DNA of 64,000 nucleotides from Hyphomicrobiales bacterium (lineage in GTDB: Bacteria; Pseudomonadota; Alphaproteobacteria; Rhizobiales; Rhizobiaceae). A program made the position numbers and the translations under genes. Location of the stretch: NCBI GenBank assembly GCA_900472925.1, contig UCJU01000008.1:1-64000 (forward strand). Direction: 5' to 3'. The notes under the pieces were generated by a model. The model ran no database searches. It was not told where the DNA came from and was given only the letters and a program-made list of their open reading frames with translations. Shown piece after piece: positions 14,895 to 24,173 of this stretch (position 1 is its first letter; every line of letters starts with the position of its first letter).

Positions 14895-17159
14895 TTACTG
14901 GGCGGCGGCCGGTGCCGCAGCACTCCACTCGCGCAATGCGCTTTCGAATGCAGCCTTGCCATCCGGACCCTTTTGCAGGGTCAACAGGGCGCGCCGACCG
15001 TTGCGGTAGGACACGGGAATGTCGATCCAGTCGCGGGTGCGCATCAGTTCGAGGTTCGTCTTTAATGCATCCGGAAAATCGTTCAGCGCGATCATGTGGA
15101 AATCGTCGGTGATTTTCGCGGGAACAGCGATCAGAGCGTTGCCACGATCCTGCTCCGTGCTTTTCATCGCAATCCGCTGAACGCTGTCGATTGCGCCGCC
15201 TTCGAAGCCAGCGCCCACGGAGAAGACGATCTCGACCAAATGACTGGCAGGCAGAGACGGGTCCGTATTGCGTTTGAAGGTGATCAGCGCGCTCAGGCCA
15301 CGGCCGGGAATGGTGATCTGGCCCTGAACGGTTGGCGACGGCTTGCCGTTCGCGTCAGCTTCATTCTGCAGCGACCAGGACACCGTTCCTTCAATTGCGG
15401 TTGGCACGGTCTGGCCCAGCACTTCCTCGTAAAGGAACATGCGATGGCCGGATGCTGCTGCGGCGGCGGGCTGTTGCGCTGGTGCGGCCTGACTTGTCGG
15501 GGTTGCTGTCGTCGTCGGAGGTGTCGTTTGTGCCGTTGCTGGCGGTGCCTCTTCATTCTGGACGTAGACCGACTGACCCTCAGCCGTTGCAGGCTGGCCA
15601 TTGGCACCGGGGCCAGCGCCTTCGTCTTTTTCCGTTCCGTCAGCCAGAAGACGTTGGGTAAATTTTGTTCCAGTGACAGAGCCGTCATCAACCGCGGCCG
15701 ACTGCGTCGGCTTTGGCGTGTTTGCTGGCTGATTGCTTGTGTTCGGTTGTGTGGCGGGTGGCGTCGCAGCAGGGGTGGAAGCAGGCGTCGACGCCGTTTC
15801 CGACGGTGTGGACGTCGTTGTTACGCTCTTTGCGGACTGTACGAGGCCACCGACCATATCATTCAGCGTATCGCGGTTGATCCACAGCGCGTAAGCGCCA
15901 CCGGCCAGCAATACAACGCCGCAAAGCGACAGCACGAGGGCTGCATAATTGCGGCGTGGCTTTTTCTTCGTGCGATAGGCCGCAGCTGGAATCCCATCGG
16001 CAGCGAGACCGGAATCGTAATCGTTCTTGCCGGAGTTGGTGGCAGAGTTAGCGGATGTGCCGTCGTAGCCGATCAGCTCTTCCAGATCGTCCCACGGTGT
16101 CCGTTCCTTGTCGTCCTTCTGTCCTGGCTGCGGCGCGAAGGGGTCGTTATCCGCGCGCGGCAGGCCGGGACTGGTCTTGGGCTGCAAGTCGAGAGCCGTG
16201 TCCTGGAAATAGGTCGAGTAGTCTTCGACAACCGCTGGCGAAGATTTCGCCGTCTCGGCCTTCGCCTCTGGCTTATGGATATCGGTGTCGGCAAAAACCG
16301 GCGCTTCGCCGAAATGCACATCGTCATTGCGATGCTCATCTTTCGGCTGCTCTGCCGCTACATCCTGATAATAGGGTGAGGGGGCAGCGTAGCTTGCCGT
16401 GTAGGGCAGCGGCGTGTTTTCGTGGAAAACGTCGCTTTCTGGATGATGCACGGGTTCTTCGTGCAGATGGTCGTCCGTCTCGTGCGGAGGCTCGTGGTGG
16501 AGATCGTCCTGTCCAACCCAATTCTGGTGCGCATGCTCCTCTTCAGCGACGGGCTCCGGCTCGATCGCTGCCACGGGTTCCGGCGCATAGCGTGGCTCTT
16601 CCGTCGCCGTCGTAAAATATGTCGGCGTTTCAGGCTCTGGCTCAGCTACGGCATTCGCATAGGCGTAGTCCGCCTCTACAGGCTCGGGTGCGACATGGTC
16701 GTCTTCAGCGAGATGCACAGCGGCGGCCGCTGGCTCATCGTGATAGGCCGGATGCTCCGGCTGATGCTCTTCTTCAACCCGCTCGGCCTGCACCGGCTCA
16801 TGTGCAACGGGCTCTTCGTCATAGCGCCGCTGCTCGTCGGCAACCGTTTCCTCGTAATAGGGCGAGGAAACATCCGGCTGCGCAGCGGTGACGGCTGCTG
16901 CCGGAGCGGCTTCGATGTAATCGTCTTCTTCATCGATAGCTGGCAGTGCCTCGGAATACTCGCCTTCAACCTCGGCAATAGCCGTGTCCAGCTTGAGGAT
17001 TTGCCGTTTCAACAGCTCTTCCGGAGGCCGCGGCTTCATGTTTTCGAGTTGGCGCACGACGGCGCTGCGCGCCTTGTCGTACACCTTAGCCCGGTTTTCG
17101 GGAGTATTGTTCGCCAAGCCATCCACGGCTTTGCGAATGACTGCTACAAAATCCGCCAT
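14895..17159 (-). CDS. Large acidic single-pass membrane protein, uncharacterised
   Basis: 754 residues from ATG 17159 (a GTG at 17165 adds two). Residues 1-70 form a folded helical domain (FVAVIRKAVDGLANNTPENR, VVRQLENMKPRPPEELLKRQILKLDTAI). Residues about 75-395 are disordered, rich in Glu, Pro, His and Ala. One membrane helix lies at about 406-427 (ALVLSLCGVVLLAGGAYALWI) after a KKKPRRN stop signal, so the long acidic part is cytoplasmic. A Thr/Pro/Ala linker (445-580) leads to a periplasmic globular domain (about 585-754: GHRMFLYEEVLGQTVPTAIEG, VEIVFSVGAGFEGGAID). The layout suggests an envelope tether or scaffold. No family function is known to me. Confidence 0.8.
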   Translation of the reverse strand: MADFVAVIRKAVDGLANNTPENRAKVYDKARSAVVRQLENMKPRPPEELLKRQILKLDTAIAEVEGEYSEALPAIDEEDDYIEAAPAAAVTAAQPDVSSPYYEETVADEQRRYDEEPVAHEPVQAERVEEEHQPEHPAYHDEPAAAAVHLAEDDHVAPEPVEADYAYANAVAEPEPETPTYFTTATEEPRYAPEPVAAIEPEPVAEEEHAHQNWVGQDDLHHEPPHETDDHLHEEPVHHPESDVFHENTPLPYTASYAAPSPYYQDVAAEQPKDEHRNDDVHFGEAPVFADTDIHKPEAKAETAKSSPAVVEDYSTYFQDTALDLQPKTSPGLPRADNDPFAPQPGQKDDKERTPWDDLEELIGYDGTSANSATNSGKNDYDSGLAADGIPAAAYRTKKKPRRNYAALVLSLCGVVLLAGGAYALWINRDTLNDMVGGLVQSAKSVTTTSTPSETASTPASTPAATPPATQPNTSNQPANTPKPTQSAAVDDGSVTGTKFTQRLLADGTEKDEGAGPGANGQPATAEGQSVYVQNEEAPPATAQTTPPTTTATPTSQAAPAQQPAAAAASGHRMFLYEEVLGQTVPTAIEGTVSWSLQNEADANGKPSPTVQGQITIPGRGLSALITFKRNTDPSLPASHLVEIVFSVGAGFEGGAIDSVQRIAMKSTEQDRGNALIAVPAKITDDFHMIALNDFPDALKTNLELMRTRDWIDIPVSYRNGRRALLTLQKGPDGKAAFESALREWSAAAPAAAQ

Positions 17160-17229
17160 AAGCACTTTCTCGTCGAGGCCAACGACGTACTGGCCCGATA
17201 TGGTTTATGAAACTCAATCATTAAAGACA

Positions 17230-18528
17230 TTAGTCTTCAAATGGATCAGTCACAAGTATGGTGTCATCCCGCTCAGGGCTGGTGGAAAGAAGCGCAACCG
17301 GTGCGCCAATCAATTCCTCGACCTGACGGACATATTTGATAGCTTGAGCAGGCAAATCCGCCCATTTACGGGCACCGACTGTGGATTCTTTCCAACCTTC
17401 GAGTGTCACATAGATAGGTTCGACGCGCGCCTGCGCACCTTGGCTTGCGGGAAGATGGTCGATTTCCTGTCCATCGAGCTTGTAGCCGACGCAGATTTTC
17501 AGCTCTTCCAGACCATCGAGAACGTCGAGTTTGGTCAGGGCAATGCCGGTAATGCCGTTGGTTGCGACGGACTGGCGAACCAGCGCAGCATCGAACCAGC
17601 CGCAACGACGCTTGCGGCCCGTGACGGTGCCGAATTCGTGACCCTTCTCACCCAGGAACTGTCCGACTTCATCATGCAGTTCAGTCGGGAAAGGGCCTTC
17701 GCCAACGCGGGTCGTGTAAGCCTTGGTGATTCCTAGAATGTAGCCGAGGGAACCCGGACCCATGCCGGAACCGGCGGCTGCCTGGCCTGCAACGGTGTTG
17801 GAAGACGTCACATAGGGATATGTGCCGTGGTCGATATCGAGCAGCGAGCCTTGCGCCCCTTCGAACAGAATGCGGGCGCCTGCACGGCGCTTCTTGTCGA
17901 GCAGCAGCCATACGGTTTCGCTGAACGGAAGGATCTGATCGGCAACCGATGTCAGCTCTTCCATGATGGTTTCATGGCTGACTTCCGCTGCGCCAAAGCC
18001 GCGACGAAGCGCATTGTGGTGCGTGAGGATGCGGTCGACCTTGGCCGACAGCGCTTCCTTGTCCTCAAGATCCATGACGCGGATAGCGCGACGACCAACC
18101 TTGTCTTCATAGGCCGGGCCAATGCCGCGACGGGTGGTGCCGATCTTGGTGCCGCTGTTGGAGGCGGCGTCTTCGCGCATGCCATCCAGTTCGCGGTGCA
18201 GGGACAGGATGAGCGTCGCGTTATCAGCAATCCGCAGGTTCTCGGGCGTAACCTTTACACCCTGCGCATCGAGGCGGCCGATTTCGGCGATCAGCGCATG
18301 CGGATCAACGACCACACCGTTACCGATAACGGCAAGCTTGCCGGGGCGCACGACACCGGAGGGCAAAAGCGACAGCTTGTAGCTGACGCCATCGATAACA
18401 AGCGTATGACCTGCATTGTGACCACCCTGGTAGCGCACGACAACGTCGGCGCGCTCAGACAGCCAGTCTACGATCTTACCCTTGCCTTCGTCGCCCCACT
18501 GCGAGCCGACCACCACGACATTCGTCAT
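17230..18528 (-). CDS. purA: Adenylosuccinate synthetase
   Basis: 432 residues from ATG 18528, giving the canonical start [21 protein letters not shown]. The P-loop-like GDEGKGK (residues 12-18) holds the catalytic Asp13, and GGHNAGHT supplies the catalytic His. Others: [62 protein letters not shown] and a C-terminal [10 protein letters not shown]. Joins IMP and aspartate with GTP, the first step from IMP to AMP. An in-frame extension to 18648 is not plausible because the conserved start is internal to it. Confidence 0.97.
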   Translation of the reverse strand: MTNVVVVGSQWGDEGKGKIVDWLSERADVVVRYQGGHNAGHTLVIDGVSYKLSLLPSGVVRPGKLAVIGNGVVVDPHALIAEIGRLDAQGVKVTPENLRIADNATLILSLHRELDGMREDAASNSGTKIGTTRRGIGPAYEDKVGRRAIRVMDLEDKEALSAKVDRILTHHNALRRGFGAAEVSHETIMEELTSVADQILPFSETVWLLLDKKRRAGARILFEGAQGSLLDIDHGTYPYVTSSNTVAGQAAAGSGMGPGSLGYILGITKAYTTRVGEGPFPTELHDEVGQFLGEKGHEFGTVTGRKRRCGWFDAALVRQSVATNGITGIALTKLDVLDGLEELKICVGYKLDGQEIDHLPASQGAQARVEPIYVTLEGWKESTVGARKWADLPAQAIKYVRQVEELIGAPVALLSTSPERDDTILVTDPFED

Positions 18529-18748
18529 TTCTTGCTTTCCTGCTCTTGGCGCCAACGAGGCCCCTAACCCAAACCCGCGAATGTATACTGCGTTGTTTTG
18601 CGGAAAGCGACCCCGTTTATGGAGCGAAACCTTGTTTTTCCGGGACAATTCAGATCGCTAGCTGTTTAACACGTTCCATCTGCGCTTGCGCGAGAGAAAT
18701 CGGCGGTGCAGAAAAGCTGCAACTGTTCATCCGAAAGTCGAAAAGTTC

Positions 18749-19636
18749 GTGTCATCCAAAGCGTATCTTGTCTTGATCATCGCCACTGTGTGCTGGGGCG
18801 GAAATGCCGTGGCGGGAAAACTGGCGGTGGGTCACGTCAGCCCCATGGTACTGACATTTCTCAGATGGGCGATTGCAGTCACCGTTATTGTCGCGATTTC
18901 GCTGCCGCAACTGGTGCGAGACTGGCCGGTCGTGAAGAGACGTTTGCCGTATTTCATGATTTTGGGTGCGGTGGGCTACACTTGCTTCAATGCGTCGCTT
19001 TACACGGCGCTCAGATACACATCGGCGATCAATGTCGCGGTCATTCAAGCTGGTATTCCGATGGTTATTTTCGCTTTCAACTTCGCGCTGTTCCGGACAC
19101 AAATTTCCTTGGGCCAGATCATCGGCTTCGTGCTGACGATGGCGGGTATCGCGCTGCTGGCATCACAGGGAAACCTGATGTCGCTGATCCATCTTCGCGT
19201 GAATATCGGTGATGCCATTATGCTGATCGCCGTTCTTTCCTATGCGATCTATACGGTCATGCTGCGATGGAAGCCGCAGGTCAACTGGCGTACGCTCATG
19301 GCGTTCCCGTCGATTGCGGCGTTGATTTCTTCGCTACCCCTGATGTTGTGGGAAATGTCCCAGGATGCGGCGTTGTGGCCGGATGCCAAGGGTTGGTTGA
19401 TAACGGTTTACACGGCGCTGTTCGCATCGCTCGTAGCGCAAATCCTCTTCATTCTGGGTGTGGAGCGCATCGGTCCCAATCGGGCCAGTCTTTTCATCAA
19501 CCTCATTCCGGTCTTCGGCACGTTTTTGTCCGTGCTCATTCTCGGGGAAACGTTGCATCCCTACCAGATCATTGCGCTGCTTCTGGCGCTTGGCGGCATT
19601 GCCGTCGCTGAAAGAAAAAAACCGCCGCTTCCTTGA
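18749..19636 (+). CDS. DMT-superfamily transporter with two EamA repeats
   Basis: 295 residues from GTG 18749, which gives the usual start SSKAYLVLIIATVCWGGNAVAGKLAVGHVSP; a TTG at 18686 would add 21 basic residues. Ten predicted helices in two EamA halves: LRWAIAVTVIVAISLP, YTCFNASLYTALRYTSAINVAVIQAGIPMVIFAFN, then LMLWEMSQ, IGPNRASLFINLIPVFGTFLSVLILGE, ending LLLALGGIAVAERKK. A probable inner-membrane exporter or importer of small metabolites. Monocistronic and divergent from purA. Its last codons overlap a terminator for the convergent small gene. Confidence 0.85.
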   Translation: MSSKAYLVLIIATVCWGGNAVAGKLAVGHVSPMVLTFLRWAIAVTVIVAISLPQLVRDWPVVKRRLPYFMILGAVGYTCFNASLYTALRYTSAINVAVIQAGIPMVIFAFNFALFRTQISLGQIIGFVLTMAGIALLASQGNLMSLIHLRVNIGDAIMLIAVLSYAIYTVMLRWKPQVNWRTLMAFPSIAALISSLPLMLWEMSQDAALWPDAKGWLITVYTALFASLVAQILFILGVERIGPNRASLFINLIPVFGTFLSVLILGETLHPYQIIALLLALGGIAVAERKKPPLP

Positions 19637-19648
19637 GGGAAACGGCGG
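19612..19648 (-). terminator. Terminator for the small secreted-protein gene
   Basis: Read on the minus strand: an 11-bp stem with one G-T pair (CCGCCGtTTCC / GGAAGCGGCGG), a 4-nt loop and a T7 run. It sits inside the 3' end of the convergent EamA transporter gene. Confidence 0.75.
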
Positions 19649-19679
19649 CAAGTCAGTCATGAACTTTGAATGTCGAGGC

Positions 19680-19919
19680 TTACTTCGTCGCTTTCGTCTG
19701 GTCGAAGCCGCCGAAATACTGATCGAGCGCCGCGATGGCATCCTGTCGTGAAACGTCGATCGTGTCTGCGCTGCTCAAAGGCGAAACGGAGGCAACGGCA
19801 TCGCGTTCGAGAATGGCAAATCCACGGGCGAAACCACCGGGGCCTGCTGCGTCTGCGTGGGTCGAAACGGATGCGATGACGGCTCCGCATATGGCGGCGG
19901 CAAAGAGTTTCTTCAACAT
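19680..19919 (-). CDS. Small secreted protein, uncharacterised
   Basis: 79 residues. Signal peptide MLKKLFAAAICGAVIASVS with a likely cut after ADA (residue 24). The mature 55 residues (GPGGFARGFAILERDAVASV, DTIDVSRQDAIAALDQYFGGFD) contain no cysteine and one predicted amphipathic helix. The frame ends just before a strong minus-strand terminator, which supports its being a real gene. No function is assigned. Confidence 0.65.
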   Translation of the reverse strand: MLKKLFAAAICGAVIASVSTHADAAGPGGFARGFAILERDAVASVSPLSSADTIDVSRQDAIAALDQYFGGFDQTKATK

Positions 19920-20123
19920 GGTCGTACCCCGTTTTTGCGTCGGCCAGCTTTGTGCTGGTCTTCTCCGCGTTGTTCCTCTTGGCGTTGGATCTTTCGTCCG
20001 GGCCAGTGATCACGACATTACAGGGCAGTGTTTTCGGGGAAATGAAGCCGATAGCTACAATTTTATCGGTCTTTATTTTTAATGCGATCTATCTCTGTTT
20101 TTTTGGGGAATGTGCTGGAATGG

Positions 20124-21224
20124 CTAGTTTTTCTGCTGCGTCAAAGCATCCTGTGCAAGGATGGCGAGGTTTTTTCGTCCGCTCTCGCTCGGTCCACGGG
20201 CAATCATGGACGGCAGAGGAGAGGCGTCTCCTTCCTGCGCAGCCGTCAAGGCAATCATCCGGGCGGCAATCTGTGAAATTTCCCGGCGTATGGCTTCGTC
20301 GTTGCCGCTGCCTTTGCCGTTCAGCAGTCTTTCGGTCAATGCCGTACTCTGATTGCGGATATCCTCGATCTCACGGGCTATTATGTCTGGCGTCATCGCC
20401 ATGGCACCGAGTTGGATCGCTGGCGCAGTTACGGCCGCTGGTGCTTCTGTGTCATTTGCTGTTGCACGTTGCTGCTTGAGGCGGGATACCTCCTCAGTGC
20501 GGCGCTCCAGCAGCATCTCGTTGTCGGCGTTGCGGGATGCTTCGGTGGCAAGCTGCTCTTCCAGGCGCGCGATCTTGCGGCTTTCCCGGTTCATGTGGTT
20601 GGCGGCTTCGCGGTTCTTGGCATTGGCCTCATCCAGTTCCTTGGTGAGGGCCTCGCGTTCCCTACGCCAAGTCGCCAACTTGTGTTTGGCCTGTTCGACC
20701 TCGATGTCGCGGGCGGACAGGGTGATTTTCAGATCGTCCAGTTCGCTGGAAATAGCGCTGACGCGTTTGGTAAGGTTGGAGATTTCCTGCGTGCGGGACA
20801 GTGCCGTTTCCTCGGCATCGTTCAATGCAGCCTTCAGCCGGGCAGCGGCGTCTTCGTGACGGCGTGCCTTTGCACGCAGATCATTGGCCTCGAGCGCCAT
20901 GGTTTCGATCTGGGATTTCAGCTCTCGCGTTTCTGCAAGAAGCCTGCTGGAATCCGTAACAGCCGTGTCATTTCTGAACTTCAGAGACAGAGCTTTTTCG
21001 CGCTCGGCATCCAGTTCCTGGCGGGTTCGCGCATTTTCTGCGGCGTAGAGCGCGCGGGCCATATCCTTCTGCGCACGGACTTCCTGCGGGCTGATCGGCA
21101 TCGTCGCACGCAGCCGCTTTTCCGTATAGACGACGATCCGGCGATGAATGGCTGGCGCCATCAGCGAAACCAGCAGAATGGCAGAGAGAAAACCCAGGCC
21201 AAAAAGAAGGGCGTACTCGATCAC
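20124..21224 (-). CDS. Membrane-anchored coiled-coil protein, uncharacterised
   Basis: 366 residues from the GTG at 21224, chosen because GGAG stands 9 nt upstream; another GTG at 21239 adds five residues. One N-terminal helix (IEYALLFGLGFLSAILLVSLMAPAI) is followed by a basic stretch and then almost continuous coiled coil from about residue 55 to 260 (heptads such as ELKSQIETMALEANDLRAKARRHEDAAARLK). The C-terminal 100 residues carry IIAREIEDIRNQSTALTERLLNG and a helical tail. Shaped like an envelope or division-associated scaffold. I recognise it only as a conserved-looking rhizobial protein of unknown role. Confidence 0.78.
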   Translation of the reverse strand: MIEYALLFGLGFLSAILLVSLMAPAIHRRIVVYTEKRLRATMPISPQEVRAQKDMARALYAAENARTRQELDAEREKALSLKFRNDTAVTDSSRLLAETRELKSQIETMALEANDLRAKARRHEDAAARLKAALNDAEETALSRTQEISNLTKRVSAISSELDDLKITLSARDIEVEQAKHKLATWRREREALTKELDEANAKNREAANHMNRESRKIARLEEQLATEASRNADNEMLLERRTEEVSRLKQQRATANDTEAPAAVTAPAIQLGAMAMTPDIIAREIEDIRNQSTALTERLLNGKGSGNDEAIRREISQIAARMIALTAAQEGDASPLPSMIARGPSESGRKNLAILAQDALTQQKN

Positions 21225-21386
21225 GCAGCTTGTCTCCACTCGAAAACGCTATGCTCGACCTGACCAGGCATTGGCAGCGCAGATTATTCAACAGGCCCGA
21301 ATTGTTTCACGCCAATCTTGTGCCAGGCCTTATCCCTTAGAAGACGAGGCCAGCATCATGTTACGGCCCTTCAGGGCAATAACGAA

Positions 21387-21977
21387 TCAGAACGGGTTCC
21401 AGGTGGGCTGCTGTGTCAGCTTGAGATAACCGACATTGATGCCGAGGCGTGCGCCGATGCCGGTTCTGATCGGAGCGATGGTGACATCGCTGTTTTTCAA
21501 AACGGTCATGCCTACACCTGCGACGATGAAGGCAGAACCGGATACGCCACCATAACGACGGTAAAGCGAATCAACCGAAGGAAGATTGTAGACCAGCATC
21601 ATGGCGCGTGTGCCCTGTCCGCCGTAATCCAGACCAAGCGAAGGGCCCTGCCAGAAAACCGGATGCTGACCGGCATTCTTGGTGTAAAGCTGTCCTTCGC
21701 CATAGGTCAGACCAGCCACGAACGCGCCGGACCCTTCCTGCCCCAGTATATAGCCGTTGGGAAGACCGTATTGCTGGAAGGCACGTTCCACGACCTTTGC
21801 AAGTCCACCGGTTGTTTCGCCGAAAAATCCATGTCCAGCGTCAACAATCTCCTGAATGGAATATTGGTCGCTGCTTTGGGCAGAGGCATGCATGGCAGAT
21901 ATGCAAAGGCTCGCGAGTACCACGAAAATCTTTACCAGTCCGAGGCGTGCGATGGTGCGGAGGTCGGTCAGTCGCAT
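21387..21977 (-). CDS. DUF1134 periplasmic protein
   Basis: 196 residues from ATG 21977 (a TTG at 21983 adds two). Signal peptide MRLTDLRTIARLGLVKIFVVLASLCISAMHASA. The mature protein has the DUF1134 pattern: YSIQEIVDAGHGFFGETTGGLAKVVERAFQQYG, FVAGLTYGEGQLYTK, GPSLGLDYGGQGTRAMMLVYNL, RYGGVSGSAFIVAGVGMTVL and APIRTGIGARLGINVGYLKLT. It is a glycine-rich beta protein of unknown function, common in Rhizobiales. It is transcribed toward the coiled-coil membrane protein, 162 bp away. Confidence 0.88.
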   Translation of the reverse strand: MRLTDLRTIARLGLVKIFVVLASLCISAMHASAQSSDQYSIQEIVDAGHGFFGETTGGLAKVVERAFQQYGLPNGYILGQEGSGAFVAGLTYGEGQLYTKNAGQHPVFWQGPSLGLDYGGQGTRAMMLVYNLPSVDSLYRRYGGVSGSAFIVAGVGMTVLKNSDVTIAPIRTGIGARLGINVGYLKLTQQPTWNPF

Positions 21978-22131
21978 CTTCAATTCCGTCCGTCTGTTTC
22001 GTTCGTTTTGCCCTGTTAAGACATTTGGTATTTTGAAACCATGATATTAACAATCGGTTTACCAAATATGGTGTCATTATGGCTTAATAACTTCCACACG
22101 GTCCGCGCACACTTGCGCAGGAGAGAAATTT

Positions 22132-22782
22132 ATGACGAGCAAACCTAACCTGACGCTGTCTGGAGCCGATTTGGCGGCGCTTCTTTGCAGTCGCGTATGC
22201 CACGATGTGATTTCTCCCGTCGGAGCCATCAACAATGGACTTGAGTTGTTGGATGAAGGTGGCTCGGACGCGGATGCGCTGGATCTGATCCGCACCTCGG
22301 CAGTCAACGCCTCCGTCCGGCTGAAATTCGCCCGCCTGGCTTTCGGTGCATCCGGCTCCGCCGGTGCGTCCATCGACACGGGTGAGGCCGAAAAAGCTGC
22401 CAAGGACTTTGCTGCCGCCGAAAAGAAGGCTGAGGTGACCTGGAACGGAGCACGCGCTATCGTCCCAAAGAACCGCGTCAAGATGCTCCTCAACCTGTTT
22501 CTTGTGGCCTATAGCGCCATTCCACGCGGCGGCAACATTGATGTGACCGTGGAAAACCCTGAAACCGATGCCAAGTTCGAAATCACCGTCAAGGGCCGCA
22601 TGATGCGCCTGCCGGCGAAGTTCGTTTCCTTGTCTGAAGGCACGGAAGAAGAAGACGTCGATGCGCATTCCGTGCAGCCTTATTACACGCTTCTGATGGC
22701 CCGTGACGCCGGCATGGAGATCGAGTACGTCGTGCACGAAGACCGTATCGTGTTCACCGCCAAGACCGTCGAAGCCGCCTGA
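22132..22782 (+). CDS. chpT: Histidine phosphotransferase ChpT
   Basis: 216 residues. DHp-like helix ADLAALLCSRVCHDVISPVGAINNGLELL places the phospho-accepting His at residue 24. The rest is a degenerate HATPase-like domain (KNRVKMLLNLFLVAYSAIPRGGNIDVTVENP, MMRLPAKFVSLSEGTEEEDVDAHSVQPYYTLLMARDAGM). In Caulobacter, ChpT relays phosphate from the hybrid kinase CckA to CtrA and CpdR. It sits 1.4 kb from ctrA here. ATG 22132 has an AGGAGAGAAA ribosome site. Confidence 0.93.
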   Translation: MTSKPNLTLSGADLAALLCSRVCHDVISPVGAINNGLELLDEGGSDADALDLIRTSAVNASVRLKFARLAFGASGSAGASIDTGEAEKAAKDFAAAEKKAEVTWNGARAIVPKNRVKMLLNLFLVAYSAIPRGGNIDVTVENPETDAKFEITVKGRMMRLPAKFVSLSEGTEEEDVDAHSVQPYYTLLMARDAGMEIEYVVHEDRIVFTAKTVEAA

Positions 22783-22852
22783 TTCGCAAACATCGCTGCG
22801 CACATATCGGGCTGCCTTTCGGCGGCCCGTTCGTTGTTGAGGGGGGCGTGCG

Positions 22853-23362
22853 TTAGCCGATGGTTCGGTGCATGACGTCGTTGAGATAAGCCTTGTCAGC
22901 GATCCGGAAATGCGTGGTGCCGACGCGCTGAAAGTCATTTGCGAGATAGAACGCGATGGCGGCGGCGTTTTCGGAATTGACCGTGAGCCATATGGCGTTA
23001 ATCCCCAGAGCCTCGCATTGCGCAATGACTTCTTTCAGAAGCGCTTTTCCAATGCCTTTTCCGTTATGTCTCGGCTGGACATAGAGTGTTTTGATCTCTG
23101 CCCCTGGATATTGCGATAGCGGGGCAGGGCTATCCAATCCAAGCCGAATGAAACCGTCGATACCGTCTTCATTTTGCGAGACGATGATGTGCTCATGATC
23201 GCTGGCAACGACCGCTTCCAGCTTGGATGTGGTGAACTCGGACAAGGCATAATCGGCAAAAAAACCGCTCACGCCCTTCCGCAGATAGGTCCCGACCCAA
23301 ACTTCCATTGAAATGGCAGCCAGGCTCGATGCGTCCGACGCTCTAGCAGGTCTAAAAGACAT
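22853..23362 (-). CDS. GNAT-family N-acetyltransferase
   Basis: 169 residues. GNAT fold with PGAEIKTLYVQPRHNGKGIGKALLKEVIAQCEALG, containing the acetyl-CoA loop R-x-x-G-x-G/A (RHNGKGIGKA), preceded by the SFRPARASDASSLAAISMEVWVGTYL start and followed by AIWLTVNSENAAAIAFYLANDFQRVGTTHF. Substrate unknown. It lies between chpT and ctrA, convergent with chpT and downstream of ctrA, separated from ctrA by a terminator. Confidence 0.88.
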   Translation of the reverse strand: MSFRPARASDASSLAAISMEVWVGTYLRKGVSGFFADYALSEFTTSKLEAVVASDHEHIIVSQNEDGIDGFIRLGLDSPAPLSQYPGAEIKTLYVQPRHNGKGIGKALLKEVIAQCEALGINAIWLTVNSENAAAIAFYLANDFQRVGTTHFRIADKAYLNDVMHRTIG

Positions 23363-23412
23363 CGTGTCCAGATGTGTTCATTCTACGGTGCCGCCATATT
23401 GGGTCTCCAAGC

Positions 23413-23442
23413 AAAAAAACCGCCGGATGAGGGCGGTTTTTC
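23413..23442 (-). terminator. ctrA terminator
   Basis: Read on the minus strand, AAAACCGCCC / GGCGGTTTT arms around a short loop are followed by T7, 27 bp after the ctrA stop. Confidence 0.85.
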
Positions 23443-23468
23443 TGTTTGCGGGCACGCTTGGGAGACTA

Positions 23469-24173
23469 TCAGGCTGTTTCGAGAAATTCAGCCGCACCAT
23501 CGGGCTCGCGCAGAACGTAACCACGGCCCCAGACGGTTTCAATATAGTTCGCGCCGCCTGCGGCATTTGCCAGCTTTTTGCGCAGTTTGCAGATGAAAAC
23601 GTCGATGATTTTCAGTTCAGGCTCATCCATACCGCCGTAGAGGTGGTTGAGGAACATTTCCTTGGTGAGCGTCGTGCCCTTGCGGAGCGAAAGCAGCTCC
23701 AGCATCTGGTATTCCTTGCCGGTCAGGTGAACGCGCTGACCGCCGACTTCCACCGTCTTGGCATCCAGATTGACGATCAGTTCGCCAGTCGAGATGACCG
23801 ATTGGGCGTGGCCCTTGGAACGGCGTACGATGGCGTGGATACGAGCGACAAGTTCGTCCTTGTGGAACGGCTTTGTCATATAGTCGTCTGCGCCGAAGCC
23901 CAGACCGCGTACCTTGTCTTCGATGCCGGCCATGCCCGAGAGAATCAAGATCGGTGTCTTGACCTTGGAAAGGCGAAGCGTTCTCAGAACCTCGTAGCCC
24001 GACATATCGGGAAGGTTGAGATCGAGCAGAATGATGTCGTAATCGTATAGCTTTCCAAGGTCCACGCCTTCCTCGCCGAGGTCGGTCGTGTAGACGTTGA
24101 AACTTTCAGACTTCAACATCAGCTCAATGCTCTGAGCTGTTGCGCTGTCGTCTTCGATCAGTAGAACCCGCAT
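23469..24173 (-). CDS. ctrA: Cell-cycle master response regulator CtrA
   Basis: 234 residues, the usual CtrA length. Receiver: [20 protein letters not shown] with the acidic pocket, phospho-acceptor Asp51 in [17 protein letters not shown], and the switch Lys in [15 protein letters not shown]-terminal OmpR-type winged helix: [59 protein letters not shown], which is near-invariant in CtrA. It controls division, flagellar and methylation genes and replication onset in alphaproteobacteria. The 443-bp upstream region is shared with fliJ and holds clustered GANTC sites and TTAA half-sites, suggesting autoregulation and CcrM control. Confidence 0.97.
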   Translation of the reverse strand: MRVLLIEDDSATAQSIELMLKSESFNVYTTDLGEEGVDLGKLYDYDIILLDLNLPDMSGYEVLRTLRLSKVKTPILILSGMAGIEDKVRGLGFGADDYMTKPFHKDELVARIHAIVRRSKGHAQSVISTGELIVNLDAKTVEVGGQRVHLTGKEYQMLELLSLRKGTTLTKEMFLNHLYGGMDEPELKIIDVFICKLRKKLANAAGGANYIETVWGRGYVLREPDGAAEFLETA

